A stretch of DNA of 64,000 bases from Chitinophagaceae bacterium. Lineage in GTDB: Bacteria > Bacteroidota > Bacteroidia > Chitinophagales > Chitinophagaceae. Made by a program: the position numbers and the translations under genes. The stretch is from positions 1 through 64,000 of the forward strand of contig JAHBTK010000008.1 of the NCBI GenBank assembly GCA_019638625.1, read 5' to 3'. Each line of letters begins with the position of its first letter. The stretch's first letter is position 1. Below, in pieces: positions 1 to 9,510 of the stretch. A model generated the notes under the pieces. That model had not been told where the DNA came from and did no database searches. It worked only from the letters and a program-made list of their open reading frames with translations.

Positions 1-1273
1 CCTTGGTCCAACTGTAAGATTGGATGGTGGTACCCGGTGCAGGGGTTGACCCGCTGCCATCGAGCGTTACGCTGCTTGTCGGAAGCGTGATCGTCTGATT
101 ATCACCTGCTCTGGCCGTAAGGCTGGCAGTAGCGGCAGATTTCACGGTAATCGTTACTGTTGCAGTAGCAGATTTACCTGTATTGTCAGTTACCTTAACT
201 TCATACACATAAGTTCCTGCGGTTGACAACCCGCTCACAGTTGTTTTTGCGGTAGTGGCAGATGCTATGGTTCCGGAAGCCGGTCCGGAAACCTTTGACC
301 AGCTAAAGGAAGATATTGTAGTACCAGCAGACGCAGTAGAACCACTTGCGTCTAACGTAGCTGTGTTGGTAGGTAAAGTAATGGTTTGGTTGGCTCCCGC
401 TTTGGCTGTGGGCGGGTTGGTTTCTACCACAGGAAAACCAGATCCACGGCTATGCAGAAGCATCCATTCATATACATTGTACCCCCCCTGTTTGAAAGTT
501 GGATCATAAGTCTTGGTCCAGGCATCATGACCTGATTTATCGAAAAGTGTTATCCAGGGGGTAGTCGATGTGGAATAATGCACTTTTATTTTTGTAATAG
601 CATCCTTGGCATTTGCGGGATAAGCTGCTGCATCGCCAGAATTTACGGTTATCCATATTGGCAATTTTGCCTGCGCAAGATTGCCGGCTTTATATTCTGT
701 TGAAGTAAAAGCAGGGCAAACAGGTAAGATACCGGCTATTTTCTCCGCTTTTTGTACATTATAAGCTGTATAGTCATAAGCCATTCCTCCTCCCAGGCTT
801 AAGCCTGTTAGGTAAATTCTGCTTTCATCGATTCTATATTTACTTTTAATATGCGCAAGCAGGTCATCTATCGATTTAGTGTAATTACTGGAAGTACTGA
901 ACTGTGGGGCTATTACAATAAAAGAATAATCTTTACCACCCACCGTAAACTTTGTTGGGAATCCCCCTTTATCTATCAGTTTTGCAAGGCCTGAATTATT
1001 TTTCACCTTCGGCAACTGACTGGCGGAGCCGTCACCCAACTCGCCTACACCAGGCAGGAATATAATTAACGGGTATTTCTGGGAGGGATTTGTGGCATAA
1101 TCAACGGGCAAAGACTCATAGTAGCCTTTTATATAATCTGTAACATTCGCGTAAACAGGGCTAACTACCTGTTTTTGAGAATATAATACCGCGGATATTG
1201 ATAAAATTAGAAATGTTAAAAATGTGGATTTTACATACACCTTTAATCTGGCGGTTAACGGATTTTGAATCAT
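1..1273 (-). CDS. Secreted esterase/depolymerase-like alpha/beta hydrolase with PKD-like repeats, 3' end missing
   Basis: An open frame of 424 codons runs from an ATG at 1273 off the left edge, so the C-terminus is missing. It starts with a signal peptide ending near LYSQ. The next 250 or so residues are an alpha/beta hydrolase of the feruloyl-esterase/PHB-depolymerase-like group: the nucleophile elbow GLSLGG puts the catalytic serine near residue 159, and VNSGD and SGHDAW fit the acid and histidine region. After a linker come PKD/REJ-like Ig repeats. One is complete and a second begins at the window edge; both open with a GxNQTITLPT motif and continue TLDGSGS or TLDASGS. Such proteins usually deacylate plant polysaccharides outside the cell. 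The substrate cannot be told, and a type IX sorting domain may lie in the missing end. Confidence 0.85.
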   Translation of the reverse strand, partial: MIQNPLTARLKVYVKSTFLTFLILSISAVLYSQKQVVSPVYANVTDYIKGYYESLPVDYATNPSQKYPLIIFLPGVGELGDGSASQLPKVKNNSGLAKLIDKGGFPTKFTVGGKDYSFIVIAPQFSTSSNYTKSIDDLLAHIKSKYRIDESRIYLTGLSLGGGMAYDYTAYNVQKAEKIAGILPVCPAFTSTEYKAGNLAQAKLPIWITVNSGDAAAYPANAKDAITKIKVHYSTSTTPWITLFDKSGHDAWTKTYDPTFKQGGYNVYEWMLLHSRGSGFPVVETNPPTAKAGANQTITLPTNTATLDASGSTASAGTTISSFSWSKVSGPASGTIASATTAKTTVSGLSTAGTYVYEVKVTDNTGKSATATVTITVKSAATASLTARAGDNQTITLPTSSVTLDGSGSTPAPGTTIQSYSWTK

Positions 1274-1537
1274 GACGGTTGTAAATGAAGAAATTAAACA
1301 AATTAGTTAGTAAACAATTTGTAGCGATAAGCTAATCTGTCCCAAACGGTATTTAACAGGAAGCAATACACATTACACTTTCATATAATAAGAGTGGAGT
1401 AAACGTAGAAATGACACGCATAGTAATTGGATTTAGATTTAGAAATTGGTGCAAAATGTTAAACAACTATTGTACCAAGAAGGTAATTTTTAAGAAAAAA
1501 TTAAAAAAAATCTCCGTTTCTTAAAGTACAAATACAT

Positions 1538-2587
1538 TTGAGTAAAATATTTAAAGAATCTTCAGAAAAGCTAAAAGGTCCTATAGTGATTCAGTCAAAA
1601 AAGCCCGGCATTACCAGAACCCTGAAAAGAATAGGAATCGATGGGTTTCTTGTGGCAATTATAGTTGTTATTTTTGTTGCATATGTGTTTCCGGAAGCTG
1701 GAATTCAGGCAAAACCCGTTTCTCTGGACCAGGTGGGTGCAATAGGGTTATCATTGATTTTTTTCTTTTACGGACTTAAACTCAATCCGTCCAGGTTAAA
1801 ATCACAACTTTCTAACTGGAGAATGCACCTGGTGATACAATTTTCTACCTTCATTTTGTTCCCGGTTATCGGATTGGCTGTTAAACCACTGTTTGGAAGC
1901 TCCTTTTACTCCTGGCTGGGTGTTTTTTATCTCTGTGCCCTGCCTTCCACGGTATCTTCTTCGGTGGTGATGGTGTCCATTGCCGGGGGCAATATGCCCG
2001 CTGCGATATTCAACGCCAGTATATCTACATTACTGGGCGTTTTTATCACGCCTCTCTGGATACTACCCTTGCTAGAACACCAGGCTGGCAGCATTGACAC
2101 AACCGGGATCATATTAAAACTCATCGTCCAGGTACTGGTACCTGTAATGGCAGGATTACTATTTAACTCCAGGTGGGGAGCATTGGCCGAAAAATACAAA
2201 AAACCTTTACGGTATTTCGATCAGTCAATCATCCTCCTGATTATCTACACCGCGTTTTGCCACTCTTTTTACGAAAAGGCTTTTGACGGCTACACCGGTT
2301 CAAACCTGCTGCGGCTGGGCGCCGGCATGTCTATCCTGTTTTATTCTGTTTACTATATCATAAAATGGATCTGTAAAAAACTCCGGTTCACGCAGGAAGA
2401 CAGTACTACCGTTTTGTTCTGCGGCTCCAAAAAATCGCTGGTACATGCTTCGGTGATGTCTAAAGTACTATTCCCGGCATCTTCCATGGTAAGTATCATA
2501 CTCCTGCCTATTATGGTATATCATGCTTTGCAACTGATTTTTGTAAGCATACTAGCACAAAAACTGAGCAGGACGCAAAAAAATTAA
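1538..2587 (+). CDS. SBF-like (bile acid:sodium symporter family) membrane transporter
   Basis: A 349-residue, strongly hydrophobic protein with about ten predicted membrane helices after a polar N-terminus of about 30 residues. The pattern, including FFFYGLKLNP and the ALPSTVSSSVVMV helix, matches the SBF-like CPA transporter family (PF13593, YfeH-type). These are inner-membrane sodium-coupled organic-anion carriers of mostly unknown substrate. No in-frame ATG exists near the start; the choices are TTG at 1538 or GTG at 1586. The TTG lies inside TACATTTG (1533-1540), a perfect match to the Bacteroidota -7 box, so the GTG may be the true start (333 residues). Only 29 bases separate it from the mscS-like gene, so co-transcription is likely. 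Confidence 0.85.
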   Translation: MSKIFKESSEKLKGPIVIQSKKPGITRTLKRIGIDGFLVAIIVVIFVAYVFPEAGIQAKPVSLDQVGAIGLSLIFFFYGLKLNPSRLKSQLSNWRMHLVIQFSTFILFPVIGLAVKPLFGSSFYSWLGVFYLCALPSTVSSSVVMVSIAGGNMPAAIFNASISTLLGVFITPLWILPLLEHQAGSIDTTGIILKLIVQVLVPVMAGLLFNSRWGALAEKYKKPLRYFDQSIILLIIYTAFCHSFYEKAFDGYTGSNLLRLGAGMSILFYSVYYIIKWICKKLRFTQEDSTTVLFCGSKKSLVHASVMSKVLFPASSMVSIILLPIMVYHALQLIFVSILAQKLSRTQKN

Positions 2588-2616
2588 TAAAATTGCTGTA
2601 GCAAACGCAACCAGAT

Positions 2617-3633
2617 ATGAATTTTGATGAATGGATATACTTCTCCATCTATATAGGATCAGGAATTGTTTTGGGTATCATCATCCGGAAATTCCTGGCA
2701 CCGGCTTTATTACGTGCAAGTGCTCACACTAAATGGAAAACAGATGACCTGCTGGTAGAGTCGGTAAGCAAATGGATCATTCCCTGGTGTATAGTGCTGG
2801 GAGCTTACCTGGGACGCGAACACGTTACAATGGATGCCCAATACCAGTTCCGGATTGATAAAGTAGTTTTTATATTCTATTCTTTCTCCGTTACCTGGAT
2901 TATAGCCAGGGTCTTGTCCGGTGCGGTGGTCATCAAGACAGAACAGGCAGGAGAGGCATCCTCTTCCATAATCAGCAATATCCTAAAAGTGCTCGTGTAT
3001 TCGCTGGGTATTCTCTTTATCCTTCAGCATTTCAATATATCCATCACACCGATACTGACCGCATTGGGAGTCGGTGGTTTGGCTGTTGCGCTGGCTTTGC
3101 AGGATACATTATCCAATCTTTTTGCAGGCGTCCAGCTTATTTCTACCAAAAAGATCCGACAGGGAGATTTCATCAGGCTTGAGTCCGGACAGGAAGGTTT
3201 CGTAGAAGATATAAGCTGGAGATATACAACCATCAAAACAGGGGATAACAACAATATAATTATTCCCAATTCAAAACTTGCCGGGCTGATACTGTTGAAT
3301 TATTTTACTCCGCAAAAAGCAGTTGTATTCAATATACCTGTTGGGGTGGATTACAACAGTGACCTGGAGCAGGTGGAAAAAGTGACAATTGATGTGGCAA
3401 AGACCCTACAGCAGGAAATGGATCAGTGTGTAAAAAACTTCGAACCTTTTATACGATACCAGCAATTCGGCGAAAGCAGCATTGAGCTCAGGCTATATAT
3501 GAAAGTAGTGGAACCCGGTGCACAGGGCATTGTGAAACACCAATTGATAAAAAGAATAAAAAGCCGCTACGATAAAGAAGGTATCCATATCCCTTTTCCT
3601 GTGCGTACGGTACATATCAATAAAGAGCATTAA
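2617..3633 (+). CDS. MscS-family mechanosensitive ion channel
   Basis: A 338-residue inner-membrane protein with four or five helices, followed by the MscS pore helix and beta domain. The pore-lining segment around residues 145-175 has the Gly/Ala-rich pattern GVGGLAVALALQDTLSNLFAG typical of the family (shown here in two overlapping parts, GVGGLAVALALQ and DTLSNLFAG). After it come the beta-domain sequence IRQGDFIRLESGQEGFVEDI and the mixed alpha/beta C-terminus. The channel opens under membrane tension on osmotic downshift. It lies in a plus-strand run between the SBF transporter and a serine hydrolase, with 29 and 21 base gaps, so the three may form one transcript. Nothing suggests a special ligand domain. 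Confidence 0.93.
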   Translation: MNFDEWIYFSIYIGSGIVLGIIIRKFLAPALLRASAHTKWKTDDLLVESVSKWIIPWCIVLGAYLGREHVTMDAQYQFRIDKVVFIFYSFSVTWIIARVLSGAVVIKTEQAGEASSSIISNILKVLVYSLGILFILQHFNISITPILTALGVGGLAVALALQDTLSNLFAGVQLISTKKIRQGDFIRLESGQEGFVEDISWRYTTIKTGDNNNIIIPNSKLAGLILLNYFTPQKAVVFNIPVGVDYNSDLEQVEKVTIDVAKTLQQEMDQCVKNFEPFIRYQQFGESSIELRLYMKVVEPGAQGIVKHQLIKRIKSRYDKEGIHIPFPVRTVHINKEH

Positions 3634-3654
3634 AGTGAACGACAAATTCTTAAA

Positions 3655-4938
3655 ATGAAAAATGTAATCTCCGCTTTGCTGATAATCAGCCTCGGAATAA
3701 GCATCAACGGCGCTGCACAAACACTTTCTGAAGCCCCCCCTGCAGCAGCAGGCATCGATGCCGGAAGACTGGAGAGAGTAGACAAGCTGATACAGCAATA
3801 TATTGACAGCGGCTGGATCAACGGCGCTACGGCCATCCTGGCCCGGAACGGCAAGGTATTTTACCATAAAGGATTAGGTTATGACAATACAAAAACAAAA
3901 TCGCTGCTGAAGCGGGACGCCATTATGCGTATCGCTTCGCAAACCAAAGCGGTAACCAGTGTTGCCGTAATGATCCTGTATGAAGAAGGAAAGTTTTTGC
4001 TGGATGATCCGGTAAGCAGGTATATCCCTGAATTTAAGAACCCGGTAGTACTGGAAAGCTTTAATGAAGCCGATACCACTTATACAACGATCCCGGCAAA
4101 ATCAGAAATCACCATCCGACAATTACTTACACATACTTCAGGCCTTCACTATGCACAGATAGGCAACAAAACCTTTAATGCCATTTACAGAAAAGCGGGT
4201 ATTGTTGCGGGTATCGGCACCGAGAAACTGTTATTGAGCGATGTGATAAAAAAGCTGGCCAAACTTCCGCTGGCGCATCATCCCGGCGAAAAATACACTT
4301 ACGGTTTGAATACCGATGTGTTGGGCTATCTGGTGGAAGTACTCTCCGGACAAACACTTGATGTGTTTTTCCGGACGAGAATATTCGAGCCGCTGGGGAT
4401 GAAAGACACTTATTTTTACCTGCCATCCGCAAAATATAACCGCCTGGCCACATTGTATACGGAAGACCAAACAAAACATGCCGTAGCAGCACCCGCTACC
4501 ATGGATATCAACGGGACATTTTATACCAATTACCCTGCATCTGACGGCACTTTCCTTTCGGGAGGAGGTGGATTGGCTTCTACCGCCTACGACTATGCGA
4601 TTTTCATGCAGATGCTGCTAAACGAAGGAATTTACAACGGCAAAAGGATATTGAGCAGGAATACTGTTCGGATAATGACGACCAACCAGATCGGAGACCT
4701 GCAACTGGGCAGGGGAAATACGTTTGGGCTGGGCTTTGAAGTGGTAACCCAAAGGGGAAGCGCGGCTTCTCTTCTCCCCGAAGGTACTTTCAGTTGGGGC
4801 GGTATGTTCAGTTCTTCGTACTGGATTGATCCAAAAGAAAAAATAACCGGTCAACTTTTCCTCCAAATATACCCCTTCAGCCATGGAGCTATTCACGACA
4901 AATTCAAAGTGGCAGTATACCAGGCATTAAACAATTAA
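3655..4938 (+). CDS. Secreted serine hydrolase of the class C beta-lactamase family
   Basis: A 427-residue protein with a signal peptide ending near GAAQT. The penicillin-binding fold is shown by SQTK at residues 95-98 (the S-x-x-K nucleophile motif), by a YGL motif at 216-218 where the usual Y-x-N stands, and by a WGG near residue 385 in place of KTG. The pattern in which Tyr is kept and Asn is lost before DVLG is common in EstB-type esterases, so an esterase or D-amino-acid peptidase is more likely than a resistance beta-lactamase. It acts in the periplasm. The amidohydrolase gene follows after 13 bases, which suggests a shared transcript; no substrate can be named. Confidence 0.88.
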   Translation: MKNVISALLIISLGISINGAAQTLSEAPPAAAGIDAGRLERVDKLIQQYIDSGWINGATAILARNGKVFYHKGLGYDNTKTKSLLKRDAIMRIASQTKAVTSVAVMILYEEGKFLLDDPVSRYIPEFKNPVVLESFNEADTTYTTIPAKSEITIRQLLTHTSGLHYAQIGNKTFNAIYRKAGIVAGIGTEKLLLSDVIKKLAKLPLAHHPGEKYTYGLNTDVLGYLVEVLSGQTLDVFFRTRIFEPLGMKDTYFYLPSAKYNRLATLYTEDQTKHAVAAPATMDINGTFYTNYPASDGTFLSGGGGLASTAYDYAIFMQMLLNEGIYNGKRILSRNTVRIMTTNQIGDLQLGRGNTFGLGFEVVTQRGSAASLLPEGTFSWGGMFSSSYWIDPKEKITGQLFLQIYPFSHGAIHDKFKVAVYQALNN

Positions 4939-4951
4939 AAAAACGCAGCGC

Positions 4952-6040
4952 ATGTACAAGTCATATCTAAATCTAATTTTCCTCTTGGTCCCCCTTTTTT
5001 CACTGGCTCAGGAAAAAAATATGGACTTCGAAAAATACAACCCGATTTCTACCCTTACAGTTCCCCACCACACTATTACCCGGGCGAAGTTTCCTTTTAT
5101 TGATGTTCACAATCACCAGTGGAACCTCTCACCGCAATCCATCCCCTCGCTCCTGGCCGCGATGGACAAGATGAATATGGCAGTGATGGTCAACCTGAGC
5201 GGCGGTAACGGAAGCAAACTGAAGAGCATGACTTCGGATATCAAAACCACTGCTCCTACACGGTTTATCGTGTTTGCCAATATTGACTTTAGCGGTATTG
5301 GCAGCAGCAACTGGACAAACCAGGCCGTAGCGCAACTGGAAGAAGATGTGCGTAACGGGGCCAACGGGCTTAAAATTTTCAAAAACCTCGGGTTTTCCGT
5401 AAGAGATAATAATGGAAACCGCGTGAGAGTAGATGATCCCCGGATCGACCCTGTCTGGAAAAAATGTGGTGAGCTGAAAATTCCCGTTTTGATACATACC
5501 GCAGACCCAAAATCCTTCTGGGACCCTGTGGACGATAAAAATGAACGCTGGCTGGAACTTAAAACACATCCTGGGCGGAAACGCGAGAATGATAACCCCG
5601 CCCCCTGGGAAATCCTGATACAGGAACAGCACCAGATGTTTAAAAAACACCCCAATACCACATTTATCGCCGCACATTTTGGCTGGTACCCCAATAACCT
5701 CGACAAGTTAGGCAGTTTATTGAACGAAATGCCCAATGTGATGGTAGAGTTTGGCGCCGTTATAGCTGAACTGGGACGCCAACCAAGGGCTGCAAAGGCT
5801 TTTTTCGAAAAATTCCAGGACAGGATCCTGTTTGGAAAAGACAGTTGGGTACCGGAAGAATATAATACTTATTTCCGGGTATTGGAGACAGAAGATGACT
5901 ATTTCCCCTATCACAAAAAATATCATGCTTTCTGGGCAATGTATGGCATGGGGCTTCCCGACACGATTCTTAAAAAGATTTACTACAAAAATGCGTTAAG
6001 AATTATTCCCAATATTGATAAAACCCTGTTCCCAGACTAG
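4952..6040 (+). CDS. Secreted amidohydrolase family 2 (TIM-barrel metal hydrolase)
   Basis: A 362-residue protein with a signal peptide (cleavage near FSLAQ). Metal-binding features of the amidohydrolase 2 family (PF04909) are present: DVHNHQ early in the barrel, LIHTADP in the middle, AAHFGW later, and a late FGKDS carrying the conserved aspartate. The family decarboxylates or hydrolyses aromatic acids and lactones, and most Bacteroidota secreted members have no known substrate. The gene sits 13 bases after the serine hydrolase, so the two periplasmic hydrolases are probably co-expressed. The HxH motif is kept, so the enzyme is probably active. Confidence 0.87.
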   Translation: MYKSYLNLIFLLVPLFSLAQEKNMDFEKYNPISTLTVPHHTITRAKFPFIDVHNHQWNLSPQSIPSLLAAMDKMNMAVMVNLSGGNGSKLKSMTSDIKTTAPTRFIVFANIDFSGIGSSNWTNQAVAQLEEDVRNGANGLKIFKNLGFSVRDNNGNRVRVDDPRIDPVWKKCGELKIPVLIHTADPKSFWDPVDDKNERWLELKTHPGRKRENDNPAPWEILIQEQHQMFKKHPNTTFIAAHFGWYPNNLDKLGSLLNEMPNVMVEFGAVIAELGRQPRAAKAFFEKFQDRILFGKDSWVPEEYNTYFRVLETEDDYFPYHKKYHAFWAMYGMGLPDTILKKIYYKNALRIIPNIDKTLFPD

Positions 6041-6091
6041 CAATTGCGAAATTCATATTATCTTGCACCTCCTTAAAATGTTTGGAAGTAT

Positions 6092-6727
6092 ATGGAATAC
6101 AGCAAGATTATCTCGGTAACGGGGCTCCCCGGTTTATATGAATTATTGAGTTCAAAGGGAGACGGCGCCATTGTACGCTCACTGGAAGACAATTCATCCC
6201 GTTTCGTTTCGTCCCGGGTACACAACTTCTCTCACCTGGAGAGTATAGAGATTTTTACCGTACGGGAAAATGTGAATCTGGCTGATGTATTGAAGGCTAT
6301 GCAGCAATCCGGCACGGCACTTCCCAATGGTAAAGACAACAATGCTGTTAAGGCTTATTTTGAAAAAGTATATCCTGATATGGATTTTGAACGGGTATAT
6401 ACCAGCGATATGAAAAAAATGGTGAAATGGCTGGAAATACTGGAAAAAAATAATATTGAGATCAAAGCGCCGGAACCAGCAGCCGAAGAAGAGTCAATTG
6501 AAGAGCCGGTACAGGAAGAAGCGCCGGCAAAAAAAACAAAAGCAAAAGCAACTCCCGCGAAAGAGGAAACAATAGAAGAAGCCGAACCTCCTAAAAAGAA
6601 AGCGCCGGCGAAAAAGAAAGCCACACCTGAAGAAGAAGCGCCAAAGAAAAAAGCAGCACCCAAAAAATCTGCAGATACCGAGGCGCCCAAAAAGAAAGCG
6701 CCGGCAAAGAAAAAAGCCAAAGAATAA
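6092..6727 (+). CDS. DUF5606 protein with long Lys/Ala/Pro/Glu tail
   Basis: A 211-residue protein. Residues 1 to about 125 match the DUF5606 domain found throughout Bacteroidota, recognised by the ISVTGLPGLYELLS opening. Its role is unknown. Residues 126-211 are low complexity, first acidic (EEESIEEP) and then repeats of KKKAPAKKKA-type units resembling histone H1-like or AlgP-like tails. No signal peptide or membrane helix is seen, so the protein is probably cytoplasmic. The tail suggests binding to nucleic acid or another polyanion, but this is inference. The gene stands alone, 51 bases after the amidohydrolase and 48 before the peptidase. Confidence 0.85.
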   Translation: MEYSKIISVTGLPGLYELLSSKGDGAIVRSLEDNSSRFVSSRVHNFSHLESIEIFTVRENVNLADVLKAMQQSGTALPNGKDNNAVKAYFEKVYPDMDFERVYTSDMKKMVKWLEILEKNNIEIKAPEPAAEEESIEEPVQEEAPAKKTKAKATPAKEETIEEAEPPKKKAPAKKKATPEEEAPKKKAAPKKSADTEAPKKKAPAKKKAKE

Positions 6728-6775
6728 CAGACCTGCATTAATACCGCAGCATTCTTCGCCGTTAACAGAGCATTT

Positions 6776-8494
6776 ATGACAAAACCTACTGCCAATATAA
6801 AAAAGCAGGAAAGAAAGTTTTTGCCCGGAAGCTTCACCGTCACTACCTGGCAGGAGTTGGAGCCCTATTTCAAAAACCTCTACGAAAGACAAATAAATTC
6901 AAAAACGGACCTGGAGCAATGGCTCAGGGACAGCAGTGAACTGGAAGCGGTGGTTTCCGAGGATGCCTGCTGGCGACAGGTGCGTATGACCTGTGATACG
7001 GAGAATAAGTCACTGGCAGAGGCTTTTAACTACTTCTATACAGATATCCAACCGTACATTCAGCCTTATGCGGACAAGCTCAACAAAAAATTGATCAACT
7101 GCGTTTATACAAAAGAGTTAGACCAGGAGAAATATTTCACTTACCTGCGGTCGGTTAAGAAAAACATTGATCTTTTCAGGGAGGAGAATATCCCTCTTTT
7201 TTCTGAGTTGAGCGTGATGCAGCAGCAGTATGGCGCCATCGCCGGAAAGATGACAGTGGAAGTAAACGGTAAAGAGTATACGCTGCAGCAGGCTTCCAAA
7301 TTCCTGGAGAACCCTGATCGTTCCCTGCGTGAATCTGTTTACAGGAAAATACACGAGAGAAGACTGCTGGATAAAAATCAGTTGGACAAGTTATTCACGC
7401 AACTTATACATAAAAGACACCAGGTTGCCCTGAATGCGGGATTCAGTAACTACCGGGACTACATTTTTGTTGAAAAAGGCAGGTTCGACTATACCAGAGA
7501 AGATTGTTTTAACTTCCATGAAGGGGTAAAAAAATACGTAGTGCCCCTTGTAGACATTATTAATAAAAAGAAAAAGACCAAACTGGGACTGGATACCATC
7601 CGCCCCTGGGATACAGAAGCAGAACCGCCCGGCATGAAGCCGCTTAATCCGTTTAAGAATGGTAATGAGTTACTGGAAAAATCAATCACCTGCTTTCATA
7701 ACCTGCGTCCATTTTTTGCCGACTGTCTGAAGAAAATGGACGAGTTGCAGCACCTGGACCTTGACAGCCGGAAAGGCAAAGCGCCCGGCGGCTATAATAT
7801 GCCGCTGGCGGAAAGCGGCGCCCCATTCATTTTTATGAACGCGGCGGGCCAGATGCAGGATGTAACTACGATGGTACATGAAGGCGGCCATGCCATTCAT
7901 TCCTTTTTATCCCATCCACTGGAATTGAACGCCTTTAAGGAATATCCCATAGAAATCGCGGAAGTGGCCAGTATGTCCATGGAGTTGTTCAGTATGTACT
8001 ACTGGGATAGTTTCTTCGACAATGAAGCGGACCTGGCAAGAGCAAAAGAGCATCAACTGGAAAGAGTAATCACCGTGATGCCCTGGATTGCCACCATAGA
8101 CAAATTTCAGCATTGGGTGTACGAAACCCCTTTTCACACGGTGGAGGAACGAACAGCCAAATGGATGGAAATTCTCAATGAATTTTCTTCTCTGGAAATA
8201 GATTTTACCGGACTGGAGGCTTACCGTGAAAAAGCCTGGCAGCGGCAACTGCATCTTTTTGAAGTGCCGTTTTATTATATTGAGTATGGGATAGCCCAAC
8301 TCGGGGCCATCGGCATGTGGAAGCAATTTAAAGAAAACAAGGAAAAAGCTTTGGATAATTACATGAAAGCACTAAGTTTGGGAGGTATTAAACCCTTACC
8401 GGATTTGTACGACGCCGCAGGTCTACCTTTTGATTTTTCGCCTCTCTATATCAAAGAATTAATGGAGTTTGTTCATTCTGAAATGCCGGAATAA
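6776..8494 (+). CDS. M3 family oligoendopeptidase (PepF-like)
   Basis: A 572-residue cytoplasmic zinc peptidase. The zinc site HEGGH lies at residues 368-372, and EVAS at 396-399 supplies the likely third ligand as in PepF-type M3 enzymes. The N-terminal helical cap and overall length agree with the family. These enzymes cleave short peptides after import or during protein turnover. No signal peptide is seen. The gene ends 40 bases before a strong hairpin terminator and converges with the SAM hydrolase gene, so it is probably the last gene of its transcript. Confidence 0.93.
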   Translation: MTKPTANIKKQERKFLPGSFTVTTWQELEPYFKNLYERQINSKTDLEQWLRDSSELEAVVSEDACWRQVRMTCDTENKSLAEAFNYFYTDIQPYIQPYADKLNKKLINCVYTKELDQEKYFTYLRSVKKNIDLFREENIPLFSELSVMQQQYGAIAGKMTVEVNGKEYTLQQASKFLENPDRSLRESVYRKIHERRLLDKNQLDKLFTQLIHKRHQVALNAGFSNYRDYIFVEKGRFDYTREDCFNFHEGVKKYVVPLVDIINKKKKTKLGLDTIRPWDTEAEPPGMKPLNPFKNGNELLEKSITCFHNLRPFFADCLKKMDELQHLDLDSRKGKAPGGYNMPLAESGAPFIFMNAAGQMQDVTTMVHEGGHAIHSFLSHPLELNAFKEYPIEIAEVASMSMELFSMYYWDSFFDNEADLARAKEHQLERVITVMPWIATIDKFQHWVYETPFHTVEERTAKWMEILNEFSSLEIDFTGLEAYREKAWQRQLHLFEVPFYYIEYGIAQLGAIGMWKQFKENKEKALDNYMKALSLGGIKPLPDLYDAAGLPFDFSPLYIKELMEFVHSEMPE

Positions 8495-8533
8495 ACCGAT
8501 TCTGTAAAATAGCTACTAATCAGAGCCTTAACC

Positions 8534-8565
8534 AAAAGTCCCGATGTTTCTACACCGGGGCTTTT
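8534..8565. terminator. Bidirectional hairpin terminator between convergent genes
   Basis: AAAAGTCCCG pairs with CGGGGCTTTT (one T-G wobble), with extra TG/CA pairs above and a short loop. The A-run on one side and T-run on the other let it work for both the oligopeptidase (plus) and the SAM hydrolase (minus), which converge here. Confidence 0.85.
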
Positions 8566-8573
8566 GCTTTTAT

Positions 8574-9389
8574 TTAATTAAAGAAAATGCGGATGGTTTG
8601 GTAAAACAGCCGGTTCTGCAAGTGCATAGACTCCTTTTCTGAGTATCCTACAAAACCCAGCAGTCCGGCGGCGTTTCCTTTGTTAATAGCGATTTCCAGG
8701 TACCCGGCAGCGTTAAAGAGTGCCAGTTTCTCTCCTTCGGGTACGTCGGCATAGGTTTCACTTATAGCATCTATTACCTCTCCCCTCTTAAAAGCAATAG
8801 AAAATTTTCTGCCCTGTCGCTCCCGCTCGAATGTTGCCCTGGTGATATTCACTACAATATTCTCGAACCGGTCAATAAAAATTACCTGTCCGTCAATCCA
8901 GTCGGGACCCAGCATCGGTTGCAAGGGGTTCTTCTCCACAATTTGTAAATCGCTTACCCCCACCTTCTGCAAAGGGTCTCCGTCATTTACCGCTTTAATA
9001 GCTCTCCCGAATATCCTGGAAACAGCGATTGTGTCCCTTTTCTCTTTCCCGATGGGTAGTCCTATTACCATTTCCGGGCTCTCCTCCAGTATCATGGGGA
9101 GCAAGCCGTTGTCTGCACATAGTATATACTGTTGCTGATAATAAGCCAGCAAAAGGTGTGGATTATTATTTTCAAAAAGATTGACCAATACCAGGTGAAA
9201 GGTATATTCCGGGAAATTCTGCAGAGTGCTTCGGCAGACATAAGATGTCTGGGGATAGTTGAAAGGAGTTAACCGGTGGCTTACATCTACCAGCCTGCAT
9301 GAAGGCATCATCTGCCACAACTGCCCTTTTATAGCAGCCACCAGATAGTCATTATCGCCAATATCGGAAGTAAGTGTTATTAAGGGCAT
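8574..9389 (-). CDS. S-adenosyl-L-methionine hydrolase (hydroxide adenosyltransferase, DUF62 family)
   Basis: A 271-residue protein starting MPLITLTSDIGDNDYLVAAI, close to the TDFGxxDxYVG opening of the SAM hydroxide adenosyltransferase family (PF01887). These enzymes use an activated water to split S-adenosylmethionine into adenosine and methionine and are related to the fluorinase and chlorinase. The C-terminal beta-barrel region follows, with DRFENIVVNIT and the LGFVGYSE end. It is cytoplasmic and stands alone in divergent orientation to the tRNA-Lys gene. The family assignment is clear; the physiological role, perhaps SAM level control, is not settled. Confidence 0.9.
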   Translation of the reverse strand: MPLITLTSDIGDNDYLVAAIKGQLWQMMPSCRLVDVSHRLTPFNYPQTSYVCRSTLQNFPEYTFHLVLVNLFENNNPHLLLAYYQQQYILCADNGLLPMILEESPEMVIGLPIGKEKRDTIAVSRIFGRAIKAVNDGDPLQKVGVSDLQIVEKNPLQPMLGPDWIDGQVIFIDRFENIVVNITRATFERERQGRKFSIAFKRGEVIDAISETYADVPEGEKLALFNAAGYLEIAINKGNAAGLLGFVGYSEKESMHLQNRLFYQTIRIFFN

Positions 9390-9510
9390 GCAGCTTTATT
9401 TGCAGAAACAATGGCCGTGCAAAAATAAGAGAGTGAGACGGTAAAAACGGGCAGATAAAAGATTGTATCAAAATAAATTATCGCTGTTTGGAAAGGTTCT
9501 TACATTAAAG

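Noticed and set aside
3655..4938. Antibiotic-resistance class C beta-lactamase
   Set aside because: The fold family is the same, but the Y-x-N motif is changed to YGL and KTG to WGG, which fits esterase or peptidase relatives.
5113..5736. Long open frame on the minus strand over the amidohydrolase gene
   Set aside because: It lies fully opposite a clear metal-dependent hydrolase, has no family motifs, and its composition follows the other strand.
6355..6843. Minus-strand open frame rich in Phe, Ala and Ser
   Set aside because: It is the mirror of the low-complexity Lys/Ala/Glu tail of the DUF5606 protein; such repeats give open frames in several phases.
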